Shown here: positions 1-7,867 of the stretch, one piece after another | Position numbering within the stretch: the first letter of the stretch is position 1 | Layout of the letters: the number at the start of each line of letters is the position of its first letter | Assembly: GCA_021106995.1 (NCBI GenBank) | Contig: JAIOTG010000017.1 | Location: 1 to 10,128 of the forward strand | Length of the DNA: 10,128 nt | From: a bacterium | Lineage (GTDB): Bacteria; Patescibacteriota; Patescibacteriia; Patescibacteriales; JAGXOH01 | Reading direction: 5' to 3' | Position numbers and translations under genes: made by a program | The notes under the pieces: generated by a model | What the model was told of the DNA's origin: nothing | Database searches by the model: none | What the model saw: only the letters and a program-made list of their open reading frames with translations

Positions 1-1478
1 AAAACCTCAAACCTTCTATCCATTTCATTGAGACACCACTTTAAAGCATTAACCGTTTTCTTAACATCAGTAATAACTGGGGTTAACAAATGCGGAATAC
101 CGTTATAAACAGGAAGTTCAACTCTTTTAGGATCTACCATTATAAATCTAAGATCGTTGGGATTGTTCTGATAAAGCAAGCTAACTATAATAGAATTAAT
201 ACAAACAGATTTACCAGAGTTAGTAGCACCCGCTATTAATAAGTGTGGCATTTTTGTTATATCATAAGTCCAACTATGACCAGCTACATCTTCTCCTAAG
301 GCCATCATTAAATTATTTTTACGAGTTTTAAATTCTTTACTAGCAAGAACCTGCCTCAGAGTAACCACTGCCTTCACTTTATTAGGAACTTCGATACCAA
401 CTAAAGATTTACCAGGAATAGGGGCTTCAATCCTAATGGGGTGAGCTGCCAAAGAAAGCGCTAAATCATTGCTTAAATTAGTAATTCTTGATAATTTTAT
501 CCCCGCTGATGGTTTTAAGGTATATTGGGTAACACTAGGACCAACCTCTACATCCCCCATTTCCACCGGAATTCCAAAATTCTCCAAAGTTCTCTGAATA
601 ACCATCTCATTATGCTTCATGTCACCACTATTAGGTTTGCCGGTTTTCTTATTTAATAAATTTAAAGGTAAATCAATCTTTATATTATTTATTTCCCAAT
701 TTATAGCCTCTTCATCATTGTCTATATTTACTTCAACTTCAACCTTACCCTTATCTTCTTCGGCTTCCTCTATCTCCTTTTCAGAAAAAACTGGTTTTAT
801 AATATTTATTTCCTCATCTTCATCTTGATTAATAGAAACAATTTCTTCTTCTTCCTCATCTTCATAATCCCTTTCAAATAAACCTTTTATAAAAATAAAT
901 AAATATCTAATGGGAAGAAAAAATTTTAAAACAAAACTTTTTTTGCCAAATAAATTATCAAGAGTAGTATTAAACATTAAAAGCAGCGATATTATTAAAA
1001 AAGCCAATAATATAACCCAACTACCAGCGCTACCTAAAACACTATAAAATCCTTTAGCAAAAAACATCCCTATATACCCTCCGCCCTTTCCTGAATAAAT
1101 TATTTCTTCCCATCTTGGCCTAGGATAATATAAATGAAATAAAGACTGTATTGATAAAATAAACAAAAAGAGTCCTAAATAGTGGGACCCCCTAAAATAT
1201 CCCTTATTTTTTTGAAATAAAAAAATCGCCCAAAACATAAGAATAAATGGAAAAATCCATTTACCAAAACCAAAAGCTAAAATTAAACTTTTATCTAAAT
1301 ACATCCCAACCTTGCCGCCATATCCAAACAAACCCATAAAACTCAAAATTCCCAAGGCCACAATCATTACAACCACTATACCCTTCTTGGTTTCTGACCT
1401 TATTTCAATTTTAGGTAAAACCATGTAATCTAGAACATCTTTTTTAATTTTCTTATTTTTTCTCTTTTTCACAGCCAT
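1..1478 (-). CDS. ftsK: DNA translocase FtsK/SpoIIIE, N-terminal 492 residues (C-terminus beyond window edge)
   Basis: This is an ATP-driven, septum-located DNA pump that clears and segregates chromosome ends during division. I translated it from ATG at 1478 (MAVKKRKNKK...); the frame stays open to base 3 and runs off the window. Residues 1-33 are basic and cytoplasmic. Four hydrophobic segments follow at about 34-53, 64-88, 98-117 and 150-170, then a short Glu/Asp-rich linker (about 203-262). The FtsK alpha-domain region is about 285-385 and the RecA-like motor follows. Walker A is GATNSGKS at 417-424 (Lys423); Walker B is FIMVDPKR with Asp449. The downstream NEMDRRFEV is also typical. The Asn in Walker A also occurs in SpoIIIE-type proteins, so it is not a defect. 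The linker is short compared with E. coli FtsK. The gamma DNA-recognition domain, if present, is outside the window. No Shine-Dalgarno is visible. It follows prs but is separated from it by a terminator. Confidence 0.95.
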   Translation of the reverse strand, partial: MAVKKRKNKKIKKDVLDYMVLPKIEIRSETKKGIVVVMIVALGILSFMGLFGYGGKVGMYLDKSLILAFGFGKWIFPFILMFWAIFLFQKNKGYFRGSHYLGLFLFILSIQSLFHLYYPRPRWEEIIYSGKGGGYIGMFFAKGFYSVLGSAGSWVILLAFLIISLLLMFNTTLDNLFGKKSFVLKFFLPIRYLFIFIKGLFERDYEDEEEEEIVSINQDEDEEINIIKPVFSEKEIEEAEEDKGKVEVEVNIDNDEEAINWEINNIKIDLPLNLLNKKTGKPNSGDMKHNEMVIQRTLENFGIPVEMGDVEVGPSVTQYTLKPSAGIKLSRITNLSNDLALSLAAHPIRIEAPIPGKSLVGIEVPNKVKAVVTLRQVLASKEFKTRKNNLMMALGEDVAGHSWTYDITKMPHLLIAGATNSGKSVCINSIIVSLLYQNNPNDLRFIMVDPKRVELPVYNGIPHLLTPVITDVKKTVNALKWCLNEMDRRFEV

Positions 1479-1566
1479 AAAGCAAAATTCTTAAGTTAAA
1501 ATTACAAAACACACTAAAAACAATAGAGTATTTTTAAAAAAACAACCTCTATACTTCTATTTTTTT

Positions 1567-1575
1567 ATTCTAACA
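1567..1575 (-). promoter_or_regulatory. Candidate extended -10 promoter for ftsK
   Basis: On the minus strand the bases read TGTTAGAAT, a TGn extension followed by a hexamer matching TATAAT at five of six positions. It lies just beyond the T-tract of the prs terminator and gives a 5' leader of about 80 nt before the ftsK ATG. There is no good -35 hexamer; the expected position falls in the T-tract. AT-rich DNA makes chance matches likely. Confidence 0.35.
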
Positions 1576-1580
1576 TACCT

Positions 1581-1621
1581 AAAAAATAAAAAAAAGCCCG
1601 CTTTTTACATACTTAGCGGGC
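1581..1621 (-). terminator. Intrinsic terminator of prs
   Basis: On the minus strand a perfect 7-bp GC-rich stem GCCCGCT/AGCGGGC (arms 1615-1621 and 1596-1602, 12-nt loop) is followed directly by a T-rich tract at 1595-1581. It starts about 30 bp after the prs stop codon and is the only textbook intergenic terminator in the window. There is no T-run on the plus-strand side, so it acts in one direction. Confidence 0.88.
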
Positions 1622-1652
1622 CTTGAAACCAATTTTAGAAATCAATTTGATT

Positions 1653-2615
1653 TTAAATAAATAAAGATGTGACTGATTCGCCGGTAAAACTCCTTAATAT
1701 CGCCTCACTAAGAAGATTTGCCACAGAAAGAGGAATTAATTTAGAACAAGTGTTAATTTTTTCGTCCAAGGGGATGGTGTCAGTTACAACAACACTCTTT
1801 AGTGGTGAATCATTAATACGGTCAATAGCCGGACCACTCAAAACCGGGTGAGTACAACAAGCATGGACTTCTTTAGCCCCTTTTTCTTTTATAACTTTTG
1901 CTGCTTCTGTTAAAGTTCCGGCCGTGTCAGTCATGTCATCTACAACAATAGCTCTTTTTCCTTTAACATTTCCGATTATAGACATAGCCTTAGCTTTATT
2001 AGGAGCGTCTCTCCGTTTATCAATAATGGCAAGGCCGGCATTGAGCTTTTTAGCATAAGAACGAGCTCTTTCAACTCCGCCTGCATCAGGAGAAACTATA
2101 ACCAAATTGTCTGCTAAGTTTTTTCTGATATACTCTATTAAAATTGGTTGGGCAAAAAGATTGTCAACCGGAATATTAAAAAAACCTTGTATTTGGTTAG
2201 CGTGAAAATCTATAGTTACAACCCTGTGAGCCCCGGCAGCTGTAAGAAGATCGGCCATTAATTTAGCGCTAATAGGAACCCTAGGTTTAACTTTTTTATC
2301 TTGTCTGGCATAACCAAAATATGGTATAACTGCTGTAATTTTCTTGGCCGAAGATCTTTTTAAAGCATCGATTATCAAAAAAAGTTCCATAAAGTTATCG
2401 TTAGCCGGATGACAAGTAGACTGAATCACAAAAACATCATCATCACGAACATTAGTATGTATTTCAATTTCATTTTCCCCGTCACTGAACTTTTTTAATT
2501 TAATTTCTCCCAAAGACTTTTTCAAATTAGAAGAAATTGCCTCAGCCAAATTTTTATTTGAACTTCCACTAAAAATTACTGCTTCTTCCTTAAAATCTTC
2601 TCTAGTTTTTTTCAT
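1653..2615 (-). CDS. prs: Ribose-phosphate pyrophosphokinase (PRPP synthetase)
   Basis: It transfers pyrophosphate from ATP to ribose 5-phosphate, giving PRPP for nucleotide and related synthesis; it is cytosolic and normally hexameric. The 320-residue product has the usual class I length and all the signatures: FSDGE (43-47), NDN-MEL (72-77), YARQD (102-106), DFHANQIQGFF (136-146, His138), SPDAGGVERAR (175-185), the flexible-loop KRR at 200-202, and the PRPP-binding loop VVDDMTDTAGT (224-234). I chose ATG at 2615 over an in-frame TTG at 2651. The ATG gives the family's normal N-terminus and has AGGGAAG and AAGGA upstream, whereas the TTG has no ribosome site and would add 12 residues. A promoter lies about 90 bp upstream and a strong terminator closes the unit, so prs is probably transcribed alone. 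No residue looks abnormal. Confidence 0.97.
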   Translation of the reverse strand: MKKTREDFKEEAVIFSGSSNKNLAEAISSNLKKSLGEIKLKKFSDGENEIEIHTNVRDDDVFVIQSTCHPANDNFMELFLIIDALKRSSAKKITAVIPYFGYARQDKKVKPRVPISAKLMADLLTAAGAHRVVTIDFHANQIQGFFNIPVDNLFAQPILIEYIRKNLADNLVIVSPDAGGVERARSYAKKLNAGLAIIDKRRDAPNKAKAMSIIGNVKGKRAIVVDDMTDTAGTLTEAAKVIKEKGAKEVHACCTHPVLSGPAIDRINDSPLKSVVVTDTIPLDEKINTCSKLIPLSVANLLSEAILRSFTGESVTSLFI

Positions 2616-2701
2616 TCCTTTTTCTTCCCTGTATTTTAATGTAATTAACAATTTATTAATTTTATTTATCTAAATTTTAAAGGTTCGATTTATTTACTTA
2701 C

Positions 2702-2729
2702 ACGCTAGCACTATAATAAACAATGTCAA
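2702..2729 (-). promoter_or_regulatory. Promoter for prs (TTGACA, extended -10)
   Basis: On the minus strand a consensus -35 TTGACA (2729-2724) is followed by a 16-bp spacer ending in TGC and the hexamer TAGCGT (2707-2702). The hexamer is a poor -10, but the TGn extension and perfect -35 compensate. The start would be near 2695, giving a leader of about 80 nt. It sits between the DUF4116 gene stop and prs. The same layout occurs upstream of pcm. Confidence 0.5.
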
Positions 2730-2752
2730 TTATTATTTACTTTCTATTCCTT

Positions 2753-3361
2753 TTATTCAGGCTCCTCTAATTTCCTTTCCTCATTACTCTTATCTAAAGC
2801 TATTAAAACCTCTTTATCATTTTTTAATTCTTCTGAAGCAAACCCAAATATCGTTGGAGAAGAGCCCTCTTTTACAGCCTCAAGAACTACTTCTTTATCA
2901 CTTTTTAATTCAGGAGAAACGCTTTTAAGGGCCACTCCACTCTCTTTCACTGCTTTCAATACAAATTTTTTATTACTTTTTAATTCCTCTGAAGCAAACT
3001 CAAGCGCATAACCATTTTCCTTCACAGCCTCAAGAACTATTTCTCTATCAGCTTTTAATTCAACAGAGGCAAATTCAAGCGCACATCCCCCTTTTTTAAC
3101 AGCCTTAAAAACCACTTCTCTGTCATTTCTTATTTCATCTGAAGCAAACTTAAGTGCAAATGCATTTTTTTTAATTGCCTCAAGGACAACCTCTTTATCA
3201 GCTTTTAATTCAGCGGAAGCAAGTTGAAGACCCAGTCCGTCAATTTTTACAACTTCAATTATTATTTCTCTATTACTTCCCAGGTCTCCTGAAACAGATT
3301 GAAATTCAGGATTTTGAATTTTAACAACTGTAAATAAAAAATCATCATTATCGGATGGCAT
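2753..3361 (-). CDS. DUF4116-type repeat protein, 202 residues
   Basis: The protein is built of about seven helical repeats of near 25 residues with the pattern ELKxDKEVVLEAVKxNGxALxFAS, which I recognise as the DUF4116 repeat. That family is best known from amoebae, giant viruses and scattered bacteria and has no established function. There is one degenerate N-terminal unit, five exact 25-residue units, and a final unit with a two-residue insertion (SSPTIFGFAS). No signal peptide or membrane segment is present, so it is probably cytosolic. Charged residues mark each helix end, and the protein ends in a Glu/Lys-rich tail. I prefer ATG at 3361: it has AGGTGA about 7 nt upstream. An upstream in-frame ATG at 3382 (7 residues longer) has no ribosome site. 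It has its own candidate promoter. The role may be protein binding, by analogy with other alpha-solenoid repeats, but this is inference. Confidence 0.85.
   Translation of the reverse strand: MPSDNDDFLFTVVKIQNPEFQSVSGDLGSNREIIIEVVKIDGLGLQLASAELKADKEVVLEAIKKNAFALKFASDEIRNDREVVFKAVKKGGCALEFASVELKADREIVLEAVKENGYALEFASEELKSNKKFVLKAVKESGVALKSVSPELKSDKEVVLEAVKEGSSPTIFGFASEELKNDKEVLIALDKSNEERKLEEPE
2789..3244 (-). repeat. Tandem 75-bp coding repeats of the DUF4116 gene
   Basis: Five units of exactly 75 bp (3244-3170, 3169-3095, 3094-3020, 3019-2945, 2944-2870) are followed by an 81-bp unit (2869-2789). They encode 25-residue repeats with the core ELKxDxEVVLEAVK. DNA similarity between units is still visible (a recurrent 'actttttaattc' core on the plus strand), which suggests growth by in-frame duplication, and spacing is kept apart from the last unit. 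Confidence 0.85.
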
Positions 3362-3407
3362 TTTTGGTTCACCTATTTTCATATATTTTTAAAATTATTT
3401 TAATTAG

Positions 3408-3436
3408 AATATAAATCTAAAAACTCCTAAATCCAA
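3408..3436 (-). promoter_or_regulatory. Candidate promoter for the DUF4116 gene
   Basis: On the minus strand TTGGAT (3436-3431) is followed, after exactly 17 bp, by TATATT (3413-3408). The start would be near 3401, about 40 nt before the preferred ATG. The lamin-tail gene has the same -35 hexamer and spacing, which raises confidence somewhat above chance for AT-rich DNA. Confidence 0.42.
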
Positions 3437-3440
3437 TAAT

Positions 3441-3487
3441 TAAACAAATTTACAATTGAAAAATATATCAATATCTTTATTTGTTTA
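3441..3487 (-). repeat. AT-rich bipartite hairpin between lamin-tail and DUF4116 genes
   Basis: Perfect 9-bp arms TAAACAAAT (3441-3449) and ATTTGTTTA (3479-3487) enclose a second 5-bp stem ATTGA/TCAAT (3455-3459 and 3468-3472). It begins 13 bp after the lamin-tail gene stop. No T-tract follows on the minus strand, so it is not a standard terminator, though it could protect a 3' end. It lies 4 bp before the next candidate -35 box. Confidence 0.4.
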
Positions 3488-3499
3488 TATATTTATATT

Positions 3500-6196
3500 T
3501 TACTCCCTCTTTAAAAAACTATAAAACACAATAATTGAAATAATTATCAACGAAATTATAATAACATAAATTTCTAAATTTATTTTTGAATTCCGAGAAG
3601 GTAAAATAAGTGACGAACTCGCCTTCTCACCCAAAACTCGGGCCTCGCTTTTTTCTGTATTGATGTTTTGATCACTGCCATCTTTTGATATCCCTACATC
3701 ATCAAGAGAACGAGGCATTAGTCTAATTAACCCGTCATAATTATTAACTATTCCTGTTAATTTTATTGCATTTCCCTCATTTAAAATTTTTATGTCTATT
3801 CCGGTCCCTTCTTGGACATAAACTAACACTTCGTCCGTATCATCATCCAGATAAAACTTATTAGATTTTCTTTCAGTTATAACACCCTCTAAAGATACCA
3901 AGGATCCAACATGTTCCTCTCCGATTTGAGAACATTTTAAATTTATTGGAATTGGTTCGCTTTGACTTTCTATAATCACTACGTCTTCATTGATCTTGGT
4001 TTTTATTCTCATCTCCCCCCTACTTACTGTAATTTCTCCCTTAACCTGAATATAATCTCCTACCTTTAAATCTGGAAAATCTTTAAAATAATTATAAACT
4101 TGAATTCCAGGCGACCCTACAATATAAAAATATTGAGAGGCCAGAACTCCTGGCTCAACGGCTACTTTTCCCCTAGTTAAAACACTCATCCCTTCTGGGC
4201 AATTTTTGATGTCATCCAAAGAAACTAACTTATAACTAGAGTATAAGCCCTCATCTTCTGAAATAAAGTTACTCTCTTTTTCTTCCTCAATAGTAACTTT
4301 ATTATTTTTCTCATTTTTTTCTTCATTTAACAAAACATCTTCTTCTTGATATGTTTTTTTCTCTTCTCCGTTTTTATCTAGCACTTCAACTAATTTTATT
4401 TTTGAATTTGTAGACAAGCCATCGCTTACTGACAGTTTTACAGGATATTTTCCTGGCTCTAAAAAAACATGATTAGGAAAATCTAAATTCAATACTACAT
4501 TATCTCCAAAATCCCACTTGAATTTTAAACTGTCTCCATTCTCATCAAAGCTATCTGAGCTATCAAAAAAAATATTTTCCTTTGAATATACGGGGCTTGA
4601 ATAAGAAAAAGAAACCTCCGGAGGCCTATTTACGGTCTTTATGTTATTGTTTCTTCCCGGAGTTACAAACTCGCTCCAAACCCATTCTCCTATTCTGGTT
4701 GAATTTTGAAAAAATAAAAGAGTCGATGTTGTTATTTTTTCTATATCAATATTTTCAGTATCTAAATAACTCAAGCCCTCATTTGCGTTATTATAACTCA
4801 AAACTTGAACAGGGCTTTCCTTGTCAGGAGAAAACAATTTAATTTCATCATCATTATTATTTAAGGGGATATAACTCTCTTTTCTAAATAAAGTAAAATA
4901 ACCTTTACTAGGTATTTTTATATTATCGTCATATAAACCAAATCTAAAAAGTCGTCCGCTTTTATTTTCTATACGCCAATTAGTTAGATCTATATCTTCT
5001 TCACTTTTATTATAAAGCTCAATAAATTCTCTCTCATGATCATCGCCTTTTGGATTTGGAAAAATTTCATTAATAACTACCGACTCCTTTTTTACACTTT
5101 TACTACTTTCTTGCTCGGGTAATTCTATAATGTTCTCTTTCCCCTTGGTTACATTTTTTGTAATATACCAATTTTCCCCATTATCCCTAGATAAAGAAAA
5201 AGGATCAGCCGGACAATCAACCTCTGGATTGTTGTCTCCATAAGACATTTGATCAATTATATTGCCGTTCGCATCTTTTAAAATTATAATATCTCCTTTG
5301 TTGTTTAAATTGCCCTTTAAATTACTTATCACTATAAAATCGTTGCCACTACCCAATACTCCCTCTAAGGCAGTTTGTGATCCGCTTCCTTCTTCTATCG
5401 TCCAATCGTCCAAATCAACTTGGAAATTATAATTTAATTTTAGCTCCACCCATTCTTCTTCCCCCTCTTTTGGGTCGCTCACAACTTCATTTATTAAAAC
5501 ATCTCCAGCCTCATAACTTAGTTTATTATTAGAGTTAGAGGAATAAGAAACACTTGAACTATCTATTCCAACATAATTATCCCCCTCTTGCTCGTCTTCT
5601 TCATCCTCCTCATAATTATCTTCATCAAAATCAGTAATAGAGTTCTCTTCACCTGGAGTTCCACCGGAAACCAAACTAGTCTTCCAAGTATCCAAATTAA
5701 ATCTCTCCATAGTTTTATAATTCTCAGCTTCTCCAGCAATCCATTCTTCTGTGTTATTAATTTCATCTATAATAACTCCTACACCTCCCTCGCAATCAAA
5801 CTGATTAACAAGTTTTAAATTTCCGGGCACTCTATTATTTAAACCAATAGTGGCATCCCAAATATCTATTTCTAAATTAGGAAAAATATTTTCAGCGTTA
5901 GCATATATTAAATAATCGCTTGATAATATATTAACACTTGAAGTACCGTCAGCCTCTGAAAAATTAATGCATTCCCCAGTGTCAGCCCCATAAACAGACC
6001 AGGGTGATATATCAACACTACTTGTCCCAAAATTAAAAAATTCCAACCATTCGCTGTGGCTAGAACTTGCTGTCCCCATCCAGGCTATCTCATTAAACCT
6101 AACATCACTATAAGCTTTGGAAAAATTTGGAATTAAAAAAATAAATAATAAGAAAAAAATTAATTTAAAAAAATTTTTACTTTCCAGTATTCGCAT
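3500..6196 (-). CDS. Secreted, membrane-anchored lamin-tail/PKD/OB-fold protein, 898 residues
   Basis: This is a cell-surface protein of unknown function. Residues 1-28 form a signal peptide (hydrophobic 9-22, likely cut after SKA). Three lamin-tail domains follow: about 30-185, 230-355 and 370-517. Each opens with a strand such as VLINEV or VVINEI plus an E-W/F-[VI]-E-L type motif, and ends in the linker TPGEEN, TKGKEN or TPGRNN. A PKD domain (about 525-603) has the signature WDFGDN at 561-566 and an HVFLEPGKYPVKLSV strand pair. Two OB-fold-like domains (about 655-745 and 755-835) follow a Glu/Lys-rich linker; they carry VGDYIQVKGE and GSLVSLEGVI. One membrane helix at 873-893 ends in the basic tail KRE. 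An Asp/Glu-rich spacer lies at 188-205. There is no LPXTG motif. Lamin-tail proteins are common in Parcubacteria and in bacteria are often linked to surface hydrolases. No catalytic domain is seen here, so adhesion or extracellular nucleic-acid binding is inference only. Confidence 0.88.
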   Translation of the reverse strand: MRILESKNFFKLIFFLLFIFLIPNFSKAYSDVRFNEIAWMGTASSSHSEWLEFFNFGTSSVDISPWSVYGADTGECINFSEADGTSSVNILSSDYLIYANAENIFPNLEIDIWDATIGLNNRVPGNLKLVNQFDCEGGVGVIIDEINNTEEWIAGEAENYKTMERFNLDTWKTSLVSGGTPGEENSITDFDEDNYEEDEEDEQEGDNYVGIDSSSVSYSSNSNNKLSYEAGDVLINEVVSDPKEGEEEWVELKLNYNFQVDLDDWTIEEGSGSQTALEGVLGSGNDFIVISNLKGNLNNKGDIIILKDANGNIIDQMSYGDNNPEVDCPADPFSLSRDNGENWYITKNVTKGKENIIELPEQESSKSVKKESVVINEIFPNPKGDDHEREFIELYNKSEEDIDLTNWRIENKSGRLFRFGLYDDNIKIPSKGYFTLFRKESYIPLNNNDDEIKLFSPDKESPVQVLSYNNANEGLSYLDTENIDIEKITTSTLLFFQNSTRIGEWVWSEFVTPGRNNNIKTVNRPPEVSFSYSSPVYSKENIFFDSSDSFDENGDSLKFKWDFGDNVVLNLDFPNHVFLEPGKYPVKLSVSDGLSTNSKIKLVEVLDKNGEEKKTYQEEDVLLNEEKNEKNNKVTIEEEKESNFISEDEGLYSSYKLVSLDDIKNCPEGMSVLTRGKVAVEPGVLASQYFYIVGSPGIQVYNYFKDFPDLKVGDYIQVKGEITVSRGEMRIKTKINEDVVIIESQSEPIPINLKCSQIGEEHVGSLVSLEGVITERKSNKFYLDDDTDEVLVYVQEGTGIDIKILNEGNAIKLTGIVNNYDGLIRLMPRSLDDVGISKDGSDQNINTEKSEARVLGEKASSSLILPSRNSKINLEIYVIIISLIIISIIVFYSFLKRE

Positions 6197-6233
6197 TTCT
6201 TATAATTAAATCAAAACTACTTCCACCTTAACA

Positions 6234-6262
6234 TATATATAAAATTTTTTATATTAATCCAA
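6234..6262 (-). promoter_or_regulatory. Candidate promoter for the lamin-tail gene
   Basis: On the minus strand TTGGAT (6262-6257), a 17-bp spacer and TATATA (6239-6234) lie about 38 bp before the ATG. The spacer is a near-continuous AT palindrome (6237-6254). An AAGGTGG ribosome-site-like string lies about 27 nt before the ATG, too far to serve it. The match could be chance, but it mirrors the DUF4116 promoter. Confidence 0.35.
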
Positions 6263-6272
6263 CACTAAAATA

Positions 6273-7715
6273 TTATTTGAGGCTATTTTTTATTTCATCT
6301 TTAATTCTATCAGCCAGTATTTCACTATAACTCTTATTTTTTCCATCAATTACTTCGTCCTTTCCAAGACTTTTTTGATTTAATTCATCACCAAAATAAT
6401 CCTTAGCTATTTGCAATGCCAGATTTGCATCTTCCTCTGTTTTTCCATGCATAACAACTTGATCATTTAATAAAACACCCTGGTCTGCTAAGGCTTGAAA
6501 TGTTTTAACTTGACCATTATAACCAAACTTTTGTAATTTTTCCATTAAGGAAACAATTCTATCGGGTGATAATTTTCTAATATCTTTTAATGAAATATAG
6601 GCCTTATAGGTTTCTTTATTTTTTTCCTCTAAATCATCATTAATTCCAAAGTGAAGCCATGATTTAGCTTCGCTTGTTCCCGATTTTACCCTAACACCTT
6701 CTTTAATAAATCTATCTTTCGAATCTTTTTTTCCTGCTATCTCTTTTATTGTATATTCGAATTTTGCAAATTCTTTATCTTCCTTACTATCATTTAATTC
6801 TTCCTTTCTTTTTTTACGCATAATATAAAACTCCTCATAAGTTTTGGCCTTTCTTTGCCAAGTCGCACCTCTCAAGTGACCATCCCCAATTATCAGTTTA
6901 TTATCGATAGCAAACTGCACATAATCTTCCCTTGATATGGAAGAAAGATCAATGTCTTGTTGTTCAGCTATTTTTGCCAATTCAAAACCATCTTTCCATT
7001 CCTGATTTAAACCTGCTTCTAATTTAGAAAAATCAACTCCTGTATTATCGACTTCTTTTTCTTTCCTGTCTTTTGTTTCTTTCATAACAACATCGTTTTT
7101 TATTTCTTGCTCTGGCACCCCAATCTCTTCACGTATTTTATTAGCTTCATCTTGGTCGGAAATTTCTTTTTGCGAATTTAAAACGTTAAAAGCAAGACGG
7201 TAGTTGAAACTATCCCAAACCTGCCTGTCTATATCATTTACTAATTTAAATGGAAACTCTTTGTCAGGATTCTCTTTTTTAAATGATTCATAGGCACTTT
7301 TAATTTTTCCAAAGACGAATTCTTCTTCCTTGGACAATCCTGATAATTCTCGTTCATCTTTTATGTATTCATGAGCAATTTTCATCGCGTCATTTTGAGC
7401 ACCAGAAAATTTACCTTTATCATCACCAGAAAGCTGAGAATATTTTTTGATTAACTGAGTTCGCTTTTTTTCTTCTCTAGCATTCTCCTTCACCTTAATT
7501 TGATTAATGACATTTTGACGTCGTTCTATTTTAGTTTTATTTTTTTCTTCATCAATATAAATTGAATTATCCCATAACTCTTCAACAACTTCACTAGGAA
7601 GACCATCATATTGTGGTGGTATAATATTTTTCATAAAATCCTGATTACTTTCAGGTTGACTAACGGTTTCAGCACCGTTATTTATATTGTTTTCCAATGT
7701 GTCTGGCGTATTCAT
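6273..7715 (-). CDS. Hypothetical soluble protein, 480 residues, possibly with a HopA1-like C-terminus
   Basis: I do not recognise this protein with confidence. The N-terminus (1-30) is Asn/Glu-rich and looks disordered, followed by IPPQYDGLPSEVVEELW. Residues 55-95 are highly charged and suit a coiled coil. A second charged linker lies at about 185-225. A middle segment (about 228-330) contains WQRKAKTYEEFYIMRKKRKE. The C-terminal part (about 350-480) has strand/helix patterning: WLHFGIND, YKAYISL, a helix ending LMEKLQKFG, QVKTFQAL, LNDQVVMHG, then a helix EEDANLALQIAKDYF and a final SYSEILADRIKDEI. That order faintly resembles the HopA1-type effector fold, but this is only an impression. 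No signal peptide or membrane helix is seen, so it is probably cytosolic. The first ATG has no ribosome site; an internal ATG at 7634 (residue 28) has AGGA 4 nt upstream and is an alternative start. It has its own promoter region. Confidence 0.75.
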   Translation of the reverse strand: MNTPDTLENNINNGAETVSQPESNQDFMKNIIPPQYDGLPSEVVEELWDNSIYIDEEKNKTKIERRQNVINQIKVKENAREEKKRTQLIKKYSQLSGDDKGKFSGAQNDAMKIAHEYIKDERELSGLSKEEEFVFGKIKSAYESFKKENPDKEFPFKLVNDIDRQVWDSFNYRLAFNVLNSQKEISDQDEANKIREEIGVPEQEIKNDVVMKETKDRKEKEVDNTGVDFSKLEAGLNQEWKDGFELAKIAEQQDIDLSSISREDYVQFAIDNKLIIGDGHLRGATWQRKAKTYEEFYIMRKKRKEELNDSKEDKEFAKFEYTIKEIAGKKDSKDRFIKEGVRVKSGTSEAKSWLHFGINDDLEEKNKETYKAYISLKDIRKLSPDRIVSLMEKLQKFGYNGQVKTFQALADQGVLLNDQVVMHGKTEEDANLALQIAKDYFGDELNQKSLGKDEVIDGKNKSYSEILADRIKDEIKNSLK

Positions 7716-7834
7716 AGATTTGAAAACTTTTAATTATTTTATATAACGTTCACCGATGAAGCGAAGTTTTGCAGATTCTTTATTATAATTATTATTCATT
7801 TGCAAAATTTGGGAGAAGGAATTTTTTACTCATT

Positions 7835-7864
7835 ATTATATTCAATCAAGTAAAAATTTCTGAA
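7835..7864 (-). promoter_or_regulatory. Promoter for the 480-residue protein gene
   Basis: On the minus strand TTCAGA (7864-7859), an 18-bp spacer and a perfect TATAAT (7840-7835) predict a start near 7828 and a long leader of about 113 nt. A second TATAAT at 7787-7782 in that leader lacks a good -35. Two CGATAA direct repeats lie immediately upstream of the -35, where an activator could bind. Confidence 0.45.
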
Positions 7865-7867
7865 CCG

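Noticed and set aside
619..828. Plus-strand 69-residue open frame rich in Ser and Phe
   Set aside because: It is antisense to the acidic linker of ftsK, whose frame, motifs and membrane segments are clear; the Ser/Phe bias is the mirror of Glu/Lys codons.
3346..3355. TTATCGGATG shared with the left arm of the lipoprotein inverted repeat
   Set aside because: It lies in the coding start of the DUF4116 gene and the match does not extend beyond ten bases.
4615..4624. Perfect palindrome CCTCCGGAGG
   Set aside because: It encodes the NRPPEV start of the PKD domain; no matching partner or regulatory setting, so probably coding coincidence.
4582..5818. Plus-strand frames at 4582-4842 and 5588-5818 and a minus frame at 5563-5766
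   Set aside because: All lie inside the lamin-tail gene, with no recognisable domain or ribosome site; they are shadow frames.
7767..7807. Inverted repeat TTTTGCA-N27-TGCAAAA around a TATAAT in the leader of the 480-residue protein gene
   Set aside because: Seven-base arms with a 27-base gap are expected by chance in such AT-rich DNA, and pairing does not extend in the transcript.
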